Below are positions 17,091 through 25,889 of a DNA stretch of 64,000 bases, piece by piece. The position numbers and the translations under genes were made by a program. Location of the stretch: positions 1 to 64,000 of the forward strand of contig CAKRZE010000012.1 of assembly GCA_934432725.1 (NCBI GenBank), given 5' to 3'. Under the pieces are notes generated by a model. It was not told the origin of the DNA and searched no databases. It saw only the letters and a program-made list of their open reading frames with translations. Source of the DNA: an uncultured Eubacteriales bacterium (GTDB lineage Bacteria; Bacillota; Clostridia; Oscillospirales; CAG-272). Each line of letters starts with the position of its first letter. The first letter of the stretch is position 1.

Positions 17091-18370
17091 CCGCCATCCC
17101 TCCTTCCCCATTGTTGCAGCGATGCCTTCTGCTTTTACTGTATGCGTCAGGAAGGGATTCGGTGCATGCGCCATGGCGCTTTTTCCGCAGGCAGCGGGGC
17201 AGTCTGCGGCGCGGATGCCTGCCGGAGGGAGGCGGACAGGGTCATGTGCGGCAGCGGAGCCGGTCCGAAGGAGGTGCGGCACCTCCGGGATACGGAGATT
17301 CAAGCCTGTGCGGAGATGACGGGGCGGAGAGGACAGGAAAGCGGAGAAAACACGGGTGTGAAGAGAACGGGGGAACAGCGAGAACGGGGATGCAGGGAGA
17401 GCAGAGAGAACAATGAGAACACAGAGAACAAAGAGAACAGGGGATCATGCCTGCGGAGGGAAAGCGGTGTCCGGCAGGGGCGAGGCGGCGGGCGGCACGC
17501 TCCTCGCCGGAAGGCTCCGGCACAGGGATGCAGTCGGGGAGCAGATCCGGCAGTCTCTATGAGGCGTGCCGCCGGGGCAGAGATACAGGCGCCAGCCAAG
17601 GGGGGACGCATGCCGGGTGGAATACGGGGATTCGGGACGGAATACTGCGGGTAATCCGGAACGGCTCACAGGTGCGCTTCGGCTAGAAAACAGGGGGAAA
17701 ACAAATTGACTTGCGGCAGAGAGGACAGCAGGAAGGATGCATCGGCACAGGGAGGAATTTTTGAGAGAAGCGTATCGGTGAAGAATACTGCGGGCTTGCC
17801 CGCGGACGGAGGGACGGCGGGGGCTTTGCGGAAGGAAGAAAAAGTGTTTTTCGGAGTGTAAGCGGAGTGGCATGGCAGCGGGGGTCTGCCCGAACCGGAA
17901 AGCTCCCGGCAGGCGGGAGCAAACGAAATCGGCGGCGATGCTCCGGGAAGGACACTGCATGAGAGAAAAACCGCGATAAGGCTGACGGAACGGTATGCGG
18001 GGCCGAATACGGCGTTCGGTGTGCTTTGAGGAAGGAAACGGTTCTGCCGAAGGCTTTCGGATTCCTCCCGCAGAACGGAATATGCGAAAGAAACGGGATG
18101 CTCCGAGGAGGTGCCTGCCGGGCTGTACGCTTGCTCGGACACTGGAATTTTTGTGGAATTTATTCGGAATCTGTGCGGAATCCGGACGGAAATTTGGCGG
18201 AATTTCATGCCAATTTTGCCGGAAAAACCGGGGACGAAAGATTGTCCCGGCTTTGCTATACTGTGTGTGTCAACGGAACAAAGACCGATTTTGCGGCAGC
18301 GCGGCTTTCCCGTGCGGAACCGGCGCTTTTCCGCAGACACGATAACCGGAGGACGGAGGAGACGGGAATT
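17091..18370. other. Gene-poor stretch upstream of the phage-derived cluster
   Basis: About 1.3 kb in which I support no gene. It contains a purine-rich low-complexity run (repeated GAGAAC, about 17340-17450). A repressor, integrase or promoter control gene might be expected here for a live prophage, but none is seen. Confidence 0.5.
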
Positions 18371-19591
18371 ATGCCGCTGAGTCGGAAACAGCAGGAATAT
18401 TTGGAGGGGGCGGTATGCCGCTGGAATATTAAGGTGGGAGCAACGCGTTCCGGAAAGACGTATTGCGATTATTTTACAATCCCGAAGCGGATCCGCGCGG
18501 CATCGGAGGACGGAATCATTGTTCTCATCGGCTATACCGTGGCGACGCTTTGCCGCAATATTCTGGATCCGATGCGTAAAATCTGGGGCGAGGCATTGGT
18601 CGGAAGGGTCTCTTCCTCCGATACGGTCAGGCTGTTCGGGAAAACCTGCTGGCTGATCGGCGCGGGACGCTCCCTGCAGGCCTCAAAGCTGCAGGGCGCC
18701 GGGATTTCCTATTGCTACGGCGATGAAATCACAACCTGGGACGAGGAAGTGTTTCACATGCTGAAGAGCAGACTGGACCGCAGAGACTCCCGCTTTGACG
18801 GTACCTGCAATCCTGCGGCGCCGACACATTGGTTCAAACGCTTTTTGGACTCCGGTGCGGATATATTTCAGCAGGTGTACACCATCGATGACAATCCCTT
18901 TCTGAAGCCGGAATTTGTTTCGGCTCTGAAGCGCGAATATGCCGGGACTGTTTATTATGACCGCTATATTCTCGGGCGGTGGACCGCTGCGGAGGGTGCT
19001 ATTTACCGGTGCTTTGCCGACAATCCGCAGGCGTTTTCGATTTCCGCACCGGAGGCTGCCGCACTCCCGTTCTGCCGGATTACGGTCGGCGTGGACTTCG
19101 GCGGAACCAAGAGCGGCACCTCGTTTGTCGCAACCGGGTTTACGTCCGGCTTTGAAAAGCTGGTGGTGCTTGCCGCGGTGCGGTATACAGACGAGATGGA
19201 TTCGGTTCTGCTCGGAAAACGGTTCTGCGCGTTTCTGGAGCATGTCTCCTCCGCATACCGGATGCCCTGCGCCGTTTACTGCGACAGTGCAGAGCCGGTT
19301 CTGATCCGCTCCCTGCGCAGCGATGCGCAGGAAAAGGGTATTCCGGCTGTTCTGTACCGTGCAAGAAAGAGCGCCATACGCGACAGAATCCGCATGACGC
19401 TCCGACTGATGGCACAGAAGCGGATTTTCCTGACTCCGGAGGCAGATACGCTGCGGGATGCGCTTCTCACGGCGGTCTGGAGCTTCGGAGGCAATGAGGA
19501 GGAACGTCTGGACGACGGGTCGTCCGATATCGATACGCTGGATGCGTTCGAATATTCCTTTGAACGCGATATGTCAAAGCTGATACGGTAA
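18371..19591 (+). CDS. terL: Phage terminase large subunit
   Basis: A 406-residue packaging ATPase and nuclease. The Walker A-like motif GATRSGKT is at 23-30 and the Walker B-like YCYGDEI at 114-120. The nuclease (RNase H-like) domain starts at ITVGVDFGGTKSG (237-249), continues with YCDSAEP (303-309) and ends with the acidic SSDIDTLDAFEYSFE. All expected catalytic acids appear present, so the enzyme looks functional. The ATG at 18371 follows a GGAGGAGACGG site and was preferred to an upstream frame. It would cut and pump DNA into capsids, here apparently with the small subunit encoded 10 kb downstream. Confidence 0.88.
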   Translation: MPLSRKQQEYLEGAVCRWNIKVGATRSGKTYCDYFTIPKRIRAASEDGIIVLIGYTVATLCRNILDPMRKIWGEALVGRVSSSDTVRLFGKTCWLIGAGRSLQASKLQGAGISYCYGDEITTWDEEVFHMLKSRLDRRDSRFDGTCNPAAPTHWFKRFLDSGADIFQQVYTIDDNPFLKPEFVSALKREYAGTVYYDRYILGRWTAAEGAIYRCFADNPQAFSISAPEAAALPFCRITVGVDFGGTKSGTSFVATGFTSGFEKLVVLAAVRYTDEMDSVLLGKRFCAFLEHVSSAYRMPCAVYCDSAEPVLIRSLRSDAQEKGIPAVLYRARKSAIRDRIRMTLRLMAQKRIFLTPEADTLRDALLTAVWSFGGNEEERLDDGSSDIDTLDAFEYSFERDMSKLIR

Positions 19592-19715
19592 TCTTTCTGC
19601 CTGCCGGCGGGTCCGCGTCCCGTAATAACGCGTAAACGGCGGTCGGATTGATATATGGCTGTTTTGCCGTTTTTCCGGCAAAACCAAATTATGATGTTTG
19701 AAAAGGAGATTCATT

Positions 19716-20612
19716 ATGGCAAACGCAATCAATTACGCAAAAAATTATTCCGATACCCTGGCGCAGGCATGGCCCTATGTTCTGAATTTCGGCGCACTGT
19801 ACGCAACCCCCAACAACGGACGCTTCCGCTGGCGCGGCGGCAAGACGATTGAAATTCCCTCCGTTTCCACAACCGGAAGGGTTGCTTCTCTCCGCGACTC
19901 CATTACGACCGCTACCCGGAACTTTGACAATGCATGGGAAACCAAGACCCTGTCCAATCAGCGTCAGTGGTGCACGCTGATTCATCCGCAGGACATTGAT
20001 CAGACCAATATGGCGCTGACAATCTCCAATATTACCTCGGTGTTCAACAACGAGCACAAATTCCCCGAAATGGATGCTTACTGCATTTCCAAGATTTATG
20101 CGGACTGGACTGCTCTTGAAAAGACGGCGGATACCACTGCGCTGACCGCAGCCAATATTCTGACCAAATTTGATTCCATGATGCAGACCATGACCGAAAA
20201 GCGCGTGCCGCTCTCCGGCAGAATTCTGTATGTGATTCCCTCTGTCATGACGCTTTTGAAAACCGCAAGCGGTCTGACCCGTTCCATCGACAGCTCCGGT
20301 GCGGAGGGCGGCAGAATCAACCGCACGGTGACAATGCTGGACGGCGTTCAGGTGGTCGAGGTTCCTTCCGAGCTGATGAAGACCTCCTATACCTTCACCT
20401 CCGGCTGGGCTGCTGCTACCGATGCAAAGCAGATTCAGATGCTTCTGATTCATCCGGAATCGGTGATTACTCCCGTTTCCTACACCTTTGCACAGCTGGA
20501 CGAGCCGTCTGCACTGACCGGCGGCAAATATGTCTATTTTGAGGAGTCCTTTGAAGACGTGTTTATTCTGAACAAGCGTGCCGACGGGATTTCCTTTATC
20601 ATTGCATCCTGA
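19716..20612 (+). CDS. Phage major capsid protein
   Basis: A 298-residue protein matching the capsid proteins of many Clostridia phages (HK97-type fold): RFRWRGGKTIEIPSVSTTGR (40-60), NQRQWCTLIHPQDIDQTN, the middle VPLSGRILYVIPSVMTLLK, and the typical end ITPVSYTFAQLDEPS, GGKYVYFEESFEDVFILNK. The ATG has an AAAAGGAGA site. It precedes the portal gene, whereas phages usually place it after portal and scaffold. Confidence 0.85.
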   Translation: MANAINYAKNYSDTLAQAWPYVLNFGALYATPNNGRFRWRGGKTIEIPSVSTTGRVASLRDSITTATRNFDNAWETKTLSNQRQWCTLIHPQDIDQTNMALTISNITSVFNNEHKFPEMDAYCISKIYADWTALEKTADTTALTAANILTKFDSMMQTMTEKRVPLSGRILYVIPSVMTLLKTASGLTRSIDSSGAEGGRINRTVTMLDGVQVVEVPSELMKTSYTFTSGWAAATDAKQIQMLLIHPESVITPVSYTFAQLDEPSALTGGKYVYFEESFEDVFILNKRADGISFIIAS

Positions 20613-20855
20613 TGCCGCTGCCCGGGGCGCCGCGCGGCTGCCGCTTTGGACGGCGGCCGCCGGACTCCGTCAGCTCCCGGCGTCGCTCTGCACGGAATGA
20701 TGCTGCGGCACCGGGCGGCTTCGGGATCGTGTCCGGCGGATGCACGGGCTGCGCAATCCGGCTTCGGGTCGCTGCGTGCGGTGTCGGAGTTTGCGCTTTC
20801 CGGGCTGTTTCCGGCTGTGCCGCCGGACGGCGGATTGATTCAAAGGAGGGTTCAT

Positions 20856-21725
20856 ATGTTTTCTTTTTCCAGCGCGGAGGCGGCGGCTCTGCTTTCTTCG
20901 GCTGCCCCGGACTGTCCGAGGCTGTATCCGGACGAGCTGCCGGACGGGGCGGGGTTTCCGGCTGCGGTTCTTTCCGTAAAGGACCCGGTGAAAACCGAAT
21001 GCGCCTATACGGACGGCACACGCCGCTGCGCGGTGTCGCTTTCGGTGACGGTTTACGGTCCCTGCCGCGATGCGGCGGACAGGGCGCGGCTTTCCAATTT
21101 TCTCTTTGCATACCGTGATGCTGTGCAGAAGGCTTTGCCTCTGCAATATGAGGGGGTCTCGGCGGACGGCTTTTCCATGACGGAGCCGCCGCGGAAAAAA
21201 TCGGCGTTCGGCAGCGCTTATTCGGTTTCGGCAGTCTTCTCTCTGTCTTACCTGGATCGGTCGTCCGGCTCTCCTGCATGTCTCTGGTTTATGCAGACGC
21301 CTTCCGGAATCCGACCGCTGCACGGCTTCCGTGTCATGAGGCGCGATGTGCTGCCTCTGACGCAGGAAACGCAGTATTTTGACGATCCGGATACCGTTAC
21401 GGTGCTGACCGGACGCAGACAGAGGATCTATTTCCGGTTTGACCGCGATCTGGAGGATCCCGCGCAGAATGCGCTTCTGACCGCTTCCGATTCCTGTACG
21501 GTCGGGGAGCATGCCGCCGTTACGCTTTATCTCGCAACCGGGACGGGCGGACAGACGCCGTACGCCTGCTCTGCCCGCATGTACAGCGCCTCTGTGACCG
21601 AGATGCGTTTGTCCGACGGCAGGATTCTGTTCGGAGGCGTTTTTCTCGCACGCGGGGATGTCCGGACGGGGACGGCGCAGGTCTCCGGGGACGGAGAATT
21701 TCTGACCTTTCATGAAACGGAGTGA
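20856..21725 (+). CDS. Tail-associated protein, possibly a two-domain fusion
   Basis: A 289-residue soluble protein starting behind AAAGGAGGG. Residues 1-145 (DAADRARLSNFLFAYRDAVQ, AYSVSAVFSLSYLD) resemble small neck or tail-terminator proteins that describe variable measurements of position. Residues 160-289 (PLTQETQYFDDPDTVTVL, AAVTLYLATG, MRLSDGRILFGGVFLARGDV) are beta-rich and could be a tail-tube-like domain. I cannot prove either, and a single novel fold is possible. Its stop overlaps the portal start by one base (TGATG), so it is coupled to portal translation. Confidence 0.45.
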   Translation: MFSFSSAEAAALLSSAAPDCPRLYPDELPDGAGFPAAVLSVKDPVKTECAYTDGTRRCAVSLSVTVYGPCRDAADRARLSNFLFAYRDAVQKALPLQYEGVSADGFSMTEPPRKKSAFGSAYSVSAVFSLSYLDRSSGSPACLWFMQTPSGIRPLHGFRVMRRDVLPLTQETQYFDDPDTVTVLTGRRQRIYFRFDRDLEDPAQNALLTASDSCTVGEHAAVTLYLATGTGGQTPYACSARMYSASVTEMRLSDGRILFGGVFLARGDVRTGTAQVSGDGEFLTFHETE

Positions 21726-23113
21726 TGAGTGTGCTTTCTTTTTTTGAAAAATTTTTTCCCCGGCTGACCGGCTCGCTGAGCGGTCCCGGAGGACAGCGGA
21801 TGCTCCCGCCTCCCGCTGCGTGTGCGGACGGCGATTACGGGGAGAAGCTTGCTCTGTGGGCGGATGTATACGCGGGGACAGCTTCCTGGAATGCGCCCTC
21901 CGGTCAGTCGCTTCACCTCGGCTCCGCAATCTGCCGGGAGCTGTCAAGGCTGACGGTGTCCGAGCTGGAGCTTGGCTTTGCGGGAGGGAGCCGCGCGGAC
22001 TTTTTAAGCCGGCAGCTCGGCGGTCTTGCGCCGATGCTCGGCGTTTGCACCGAATATGCCTGCGCACTGGGCGGCGTTATGCTGAAGCCGTATTCCGACG
22101 GCAGGCGGATCGGCGTGGAATGCGTCCTGCCGGGGCATTTTTATCCGACGGAGATTTCGGACGACGGCAGAATCCTTTCGGCTGTCTTTCTGTACGTGAG
22201 GAGTGCGCACGGAAAGAGATATCTGCGGGCGGAAATTCATCAGCGGTTCGGGGACGGATACCGCATTCAAAACCGGTTTTTCCTCTTGGAGAACGGCTCG
22301 CTGCAGCGCGAGGTCGGCGCGGCGTGCGTGCCGGCGTGGGAAAGACTGGCGCCTAAAATGCAGATCGAGCCTCTGACACAGCCGCTGTTTGCATATTTCC
22401 GTATGCCGGGAGGCTCTGCGGGGCAGCCGACCTCTCCCTTGGGCGCGCCGGTGTTCGCTTCCGCCTTGAGTCTGATCCGCGATGCGGACTTGCAGTATCA
22501 GAGACTTTTGTGGGAATTTGAAGGCGGAACACTGGCGGTGGACGCTGCGGAGGATGCCTTCCGACCGGGGCGCGACGGAAAACCGGAGCTTCCGGTCGGA
22601 CAGGAGAGGCTGTTCCGGATGAACTGTCTGGACGGCGGCGGGAACGGCGAGCTTTTGAAAACATTTTCTCCCACGCTGCGCGATCAGTCCCTGATCAACG
22701 GACTGAACCGTATTCTGATGTTCTTTGAGGATGCCTCCGGCGTTGCGCGCGGCACCTTATCCGATCCCTGCCAGACGGCGAGAACCGCAACGGAAATCCG
22801 CTCCATGCGCCAGAGAACCTTTACGACGGTTGCGGGAATTCAGAAGCAGCTCGCTGCTGCCCTGCGTGAGCTTTCCGCCGCGGCGGATGCTTTGTGTACG
22901 CTGTACCGGCTGTGTCCGGCGGATGGGGTTACGGTGACTGCCGATTTCGGAGATTCGGTTCTGACGGATACGGATGCCGATCGGAAGCGGGATCTGGAGG
23001 AGGTCTCCTGCGGGGTGCTTTCTGCGGAGGAATACCGCGCAAAATGGCTCGGCACATGCCGCTCTCCGGGCGGAACGGTTATTTTTGACAGAAAGGCGGA
23101 TATGCGGATATGA
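21725..23113 (+). CDS. Phage portal protein (SPP1 Gp6-like)
   Basis: A 462-residue portal protein of the SPP1-like family, the dodecamer through which DNA enters the capsid. Landmarks are AICRELSRLTVSELELGF (about 64-82), CVLPGHFYPTEISDDGRILS, PLGAPVFASALSLIRDADLQ and the long helical end with DASGVARGTLSD, ARTATEIRSMRQRTF, and QLAAALRELSAAADAL. The ATG overlaps the previous stop; a GTG one codon earlier is also possible. The stop overlaps the scaffold start by four bases. Confidence 0.85.
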   Translation: MSVLSFFEKFFPRLTGSLSGPGGQRMLPPPAACADGDYGEKLALWADVYAGTASWNAPSGQSLHLGSAICRELSRLTVSELELGFAGGSRADFLSRQLGGLAPMLGVCTEYACALGGVMLKPYSDGRRIGVECVLPGHFYPTEISDDGRILSAVFLYVRSAHGKRYLRAEIHQRFGDGYRIQNRFFLLENGSLQREVGAACVPAWERLAPKMQIEPLTQPLFAYFRMPGGSAGQPTSPLGAPVFASALSLIRDADLQYQRLLWEFEGGTLAVDAAEDAFRPGRDGKPELPVGQERLFRMNCLDGGGNGELLKTFSPTLRDQSLINGLNRILMFFEDASGVARGTLSDPCQTARTATEIRSMRQRTFTTVAGIQKQLAAALRELSAAADALCTLYRLCPADGVTVTADFGDSVLTDTDADRKRDLEEVSCGVLSAEEYRAKWLGTCRSPGGTVIFDRKADMRI

Positions 23114-23655
23114 AAAGAGAATTTTTGATGAATCTCGGGCTGGACCACCGCACGGTCAGCGCGGTCATGGCGGAGAACGGGCGTGATATCGAGGCAATGC
23201 GGGCACTTGCGGCGGAAAAGGATCAGGAGATCGGCGAGCTGCGCAGCTCTCTCTCCGATAAGGATGCCGAATGGGAAAAGCGCCTGAAGGACAGCGAGGC
23301 TTCCTTCCGTGCACAGTCCGAGGAGGCGGAGGCGCGGCATGCCAAGGAGCTTGACGCGCTCCGTGAGGAGGAAAAAAAGCGCGACTATGCCAGAACGGTG
23401 CTTGAGAGGGCAAAAAGGGAACGCTTTGCCTCCGGATTTGCGGAAAAGTCCGCCTGCGATGCGCTTTTGCAATGCGGACCGGATACCGATGCGGACGAAT
23501 TCTTCCGGAAGCTGCGTGAAAGCGATCCCGCGCTCTTTCTGCCGCCGGAGAATGCGGAGCCGGTTCCGCTTTACAGCATTCCGGAGCCGGACGGCTCCGA
23601 GGTGCAGTCGGACGGAGGCTTTGAACCGCCGCTTCGCTTCCTGCGCGCAAGGTGA
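23110..23655 (+). CDS. Phage scaffolding protein (Gp20-like)
   Basis: A 181-residue protein starting with the scaffold-type MKREFLMNLGLDHRTVSAVM, then a long charged coiled coil (about 25-120: EKDQEIGELRSSLSDKDAEW, ARHAKELDALREEEKKRDY), then a helical capsid-binding end (SACDALLQCGPDTDADEFFR) and a loose tail. This layout fits internal scaffolds that guide capsid assembly. The start overlaps the portal stop (ATGA). Confidence 0.8.
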   Translation: MKREFLMNLGLDHRTVSAVMAENGRDIEAMRALAAEKDQEIGELRSSLSDKDAEWEKRLKDSEASFRAQSEEAEARHAKELDALREEEKKRDYARTVLERAKRERFASGFAEKSACDALLQCGPDTDADEFFRKLRESDPALFLPPENAEPVPLYSIPEPDGSEVQSDGGFEPPLRFLRAR

Positions 23656-23903
23656 TTTTTACTGCCCGCAATACGCTTTGCGTGATGATTCCTCCGGGCA
23701 GGATGCTTTGACGGAGAGCCTGCCGGCGGGCTTTTGCGGAATACCGTGTCTTGGCGCGGCTCTTCAGCATCCGGCAGGGGACAGAGGGTATGGAAACGCC
23801 TGCGCTGACAGGTGAATCACGCTTTGAAAATCATTTCGTGACCGGAGGCACCGGTGATCAAATTCTATCTGCGATGACGTTTCACGCCAGAATGGAGGGT
23901 ATC
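23656..23903 (+). other. Short gap between scaffold and connector genes
   Basis: About 250 bases with no supported gene; a hairpin-like TGCCCG...CGGGCA lies at about 23662-23700. Confidence 0.4.
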
Positions 23904-24299
23904 ATGGCGTATATTGATTATCCGTTTTACACAAATATATTTGCCGGAAAGGATATTCCGGCAGAGGAATTCGATGCGCTTGCGGAAGCTGCGACCGATC
24001 TGCTCGGCGGGATCTGCTCCAGACCGTTTCCGCCGGACAGCGATGCCGTCCGGCGCGCGGTGGCGTATCAGACCGAGCTTTTGTACTGTCAGGGAGGAAG
24101 GGATGCGGTTGCCGGTCTTTCTCTCTCCGGAGGACTCAGCGAGCGGCTCGGGGATTATACGGTCGGTCTTTCCTCTTACGGAAACCAGCGGCAGTGCGTG
24201 CCGATGGCGGAGGGGATTCCGGTTTCCGGAATGGCAATTCTGATCCTCCGCCGTGCCGGGCTGATGTCAAGAGTCGCCGGGGGAGGCGATGCGGTATGA
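23904..24299 (+). CDS. Head-tail connector protein (Gp6-like)
   Basis: A 131-residue protein with the typical connector start MAYIDYPFYTNIFAGKDI, helices (EEFDALAEAATDLLGGIC, AVAYQTELLYCQGG) and the end GDYTVGLSSYG then GIPVSGMAILILRRAGL. Connectors bind under the portal. The ATG at 23904 follows GGAGGG and was preferred to upstream starts in the same frame. Its stop overlaps the next start (ATGA). Confidence 0.75.
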   Translation: MAYIDYPFYTNIFAGKDIPAEEFDALAEAATDLLGGICSRPFPPDSDAVRRAVAYQTELLYCQGGRDAVAGLSLSGGLSERLGDYTVGLSSYGNQRQCVPMAEGIPVSGMAILILRRAGLMSRVAGGGDAV

Positions 24300-24661
24300 G
24301 TGTTTGCCGTATGCTGCAGGATGCGGTTACGCTCTATCTCCGCTCCGGTGCGGATGCGGACGGCAAGACGGTTTTCCGGCGGCGTGTTTTAAAAAACTGC
24401 CGCTGCACTCTGAACCGGGAGTCCGATTCGTTCGGCGATCCCGTCCGGCTGACGGCGGTGCTGTATGTATTTCCGGGGGCGCTCCTGGACGGGGGAGAGA
24501 TTTTGTCCGTTTCACCGGGGGATTTGCTTTGTCCGGGAACGGAATCCGGCGATCAGCCTCCGGAGGGGGCGCTTCGCGTCTGCTCGGTCAAAGTCTTTGA
24601 CTGCGGTAGGGAAAAAACAAGGTATCTGAAAATTGTGGGGAAGGGAGGCGGCGGCATATGA
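24296..24661 (+). CDS. Putative minor capsid or head-closure protein
   Basis: A 121-residue protein beginning MSVCRMLQDAVTLYL, with a beta-rich body (RRRVLKNCRCTLNRE, PVRLTAVLYVFPGALLDGGE) similar to the small minor capsid proteins (stopper/adaptor) that follow the connector gene in Clostridia phages. It overlaps both neighbours by four bases, which argues for tight translational coupling. The assignment rests on position and general look. Confidence 0.6.
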   Translation: MSVCRMLQDAVTLYLRSGADADGKTVFRRRVLKNCRCTLNRESDSFGDPVRLTAVLYVFPGALLDGGEILSVSPGDLLCPGTESGDQPPEGALRVCSVKVFDCGREKTRYLKIVGKGGGGI

Positions 24662-25017
24662 GAACGCAGACCGATGCCGGGGTTTTTCGGTTTTCACGGG
24701 ACGGCGTGCAGCTGGAGATCCTCTCCGACTCCCTGTTCCGGGACAAAATTCTGTATTATGACCGGCTGCTTGCGGGAATCGGCTTTCCGGACCTTCCGGC
24801 AGGAGATGAGCCTCTCTCCCGGCTGCTCCTCTTTATGCTGAACGATCTTCTGGGGGAGGATGCCGTTTTGCGCCTGTCCGGCGGCAGGGTCCCCGGACCT
24901 TTGCAGGCAGGGGAGCTTTTGACGGCTTTGCTTCGCGCTTACGGCGACTGGCTGGAGGAGAGGATCCTTTCGGCTTCTTTGGAAGGAGGTGATGTGCGTT
25001 GCTTAACATCTTTTTGA
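24658..25017 (+). CDS. Small phage protein of unknown function
   Basis: A 119-residue protein starting MRTQTDAGVFRFSRDGVQLEI, with helical stretches (DKILYYDRLLAGIG, SRLLLFMLNDLLGED, ELLTALLRAYGDWLEER). In normal siphophages this position holds minor capsid, tail-terminator, tail-tube and tape-measure genes. It is too short for a tape measure, and I see no assembly-chaperone signature. The Dit start lies inside its last codons. Confidence 0.5.
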   Translation: MRTQTDAGVFRFSRDGVQLEILSDSLFRDKILYYDRLLAGIGFPDLPAGDEPLSRLLLFMLNDLLGEDAVLRLSGGRVPGPLQAGELLTALLRAYGDWLEERILSASLEGGDVRCLTSF

Positions 25018-25850
25018 AAATCGGCAACAGATCTGTCACTCTGGGGCACAAATGCACATACCGTATAGTGAGTACGGAGGGGCTGGAGGCAGGCGAGTAC
25101 CGTCTGATCCTTTCGGAAAACGCGCTTCTTGACGGGGCGCGGGTGGATGGACTCCGGGTACTGCCGAGAACGGTAAAGCTGGTATTTGATGTGGTGTGCG
25201 ATGATCCGGACGGCGTTCACAGGGCTTCGCTCCTCTCCTTCTTCCATCCGGCTGCCGACGGGGTGATGACCGTGACCCGAAGCGGCTGCCGCAGACAGAT
25301 CGGCTGCCGTGTTTCCGCACTTTCCTTCCGGCAGCAGACCGCCTATCAGCCGCTTCGCGTCAGCGTAACGCTGCTCTGTCCGGATCCGTTTTTTACCGAT
25401 GCGGAGGACAAGACCGCTTCGATCGATACGGTGGCTCCGCTGCTCTCCTTCCCGTTGACCTCTCTGAAGGGATCGGGCGTTTCCGGGAGCGCCGTGACAA
25501 GAAGCTATGATGTGGTGATTGACAATACGGGGGATCTTCCGATCGGCGTCCGCGCGGTGTTTACGGTGCTGTCCGGAAAAACGGGCAGCGTTCAGAATCC
25601 GGGAATTGCCTGCGGAGGCGAGGGTGTAAAGCTGCTGGATACGCTGACTGCCGGGGATGAGGTGACCGTTTCAACCTGCCCGGGCAGCAAAAAGATCCTG
25701 AAAAACGGAAAAAATACGTATCTTTTTTCAAGAACGAGCATATTCTTTGAGATACCTGCCGGAAAAAGCACGGTTTCCTTTACGGCGGATTCCGGGAAAA
25801 CGCTGCTTTCCGGGACGGTGTCCTATCGATGCCGGTATCTCGGAATATGA
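24999..25850 (+). CDS. Distal tail protein (Dit-like)
   Basis: A 283-residue protein with the two-domain layout of siphophage distal tail proteins. The N-terminal beta barrel (about 1-125) has LRVLPRTVKLVFDVV and HRASLLSFFHP; the C-terminal domain has SYDVVIDNTGDLPIGVRAVF and FFEIPAGKSTVSFTAD. It forms the hub ring at the tail end. It starts at a TTG with a near-perfect AAGGAGGTGATG ribosome site, overlapping the previous gene by 19 bases. The fold assignment is good; the unusual point is that no tape-measure gene precedes it. Confidence 0.7.
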   Translation: MLNIFLKIGNRSVTLGHKCTYRIVSTEGLEAGEYRLILSENALLDGARVDGLRVLPRTVKLVFDVVCDDPDGVHRASLLSFFHPAADGVMTVTRSGCRRQIGCRVSALSFRQQTAYQPLRVSVTLLCPDPFFTDAEDKTASIDTVAPLLSFPLTSLKGSGVSGSAVTRSYDVVIDNTGDLPIGVRAVFTVLSGKTGSVQNPGIACGGEGVKLLDTLTAGDEVTVSTCPGSKKILKNGKNTYLFSRTSIFFEIPAGKSTVSFTADSGKTLLSGTVSYRCRYLGI

Positions 25851-25889
25851 TCCGGGCAGGCTTGCGTGCCGGGTGCCCGGGACGGAGGG

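Noticed and set aside
17666..18340. A 224-codon minus-strand frame upstream of the terminase
   Set aside because: Low-complexity Ser/Pro/Arg composition, no ribosome site and no domain; not reported as a gene.
20670..22067. Minus-strand frame opposite the portal gene
   Set aside because: Composition is Arg/Pro/Ser-rich and overlaps phage genes with proper ribosome sites.
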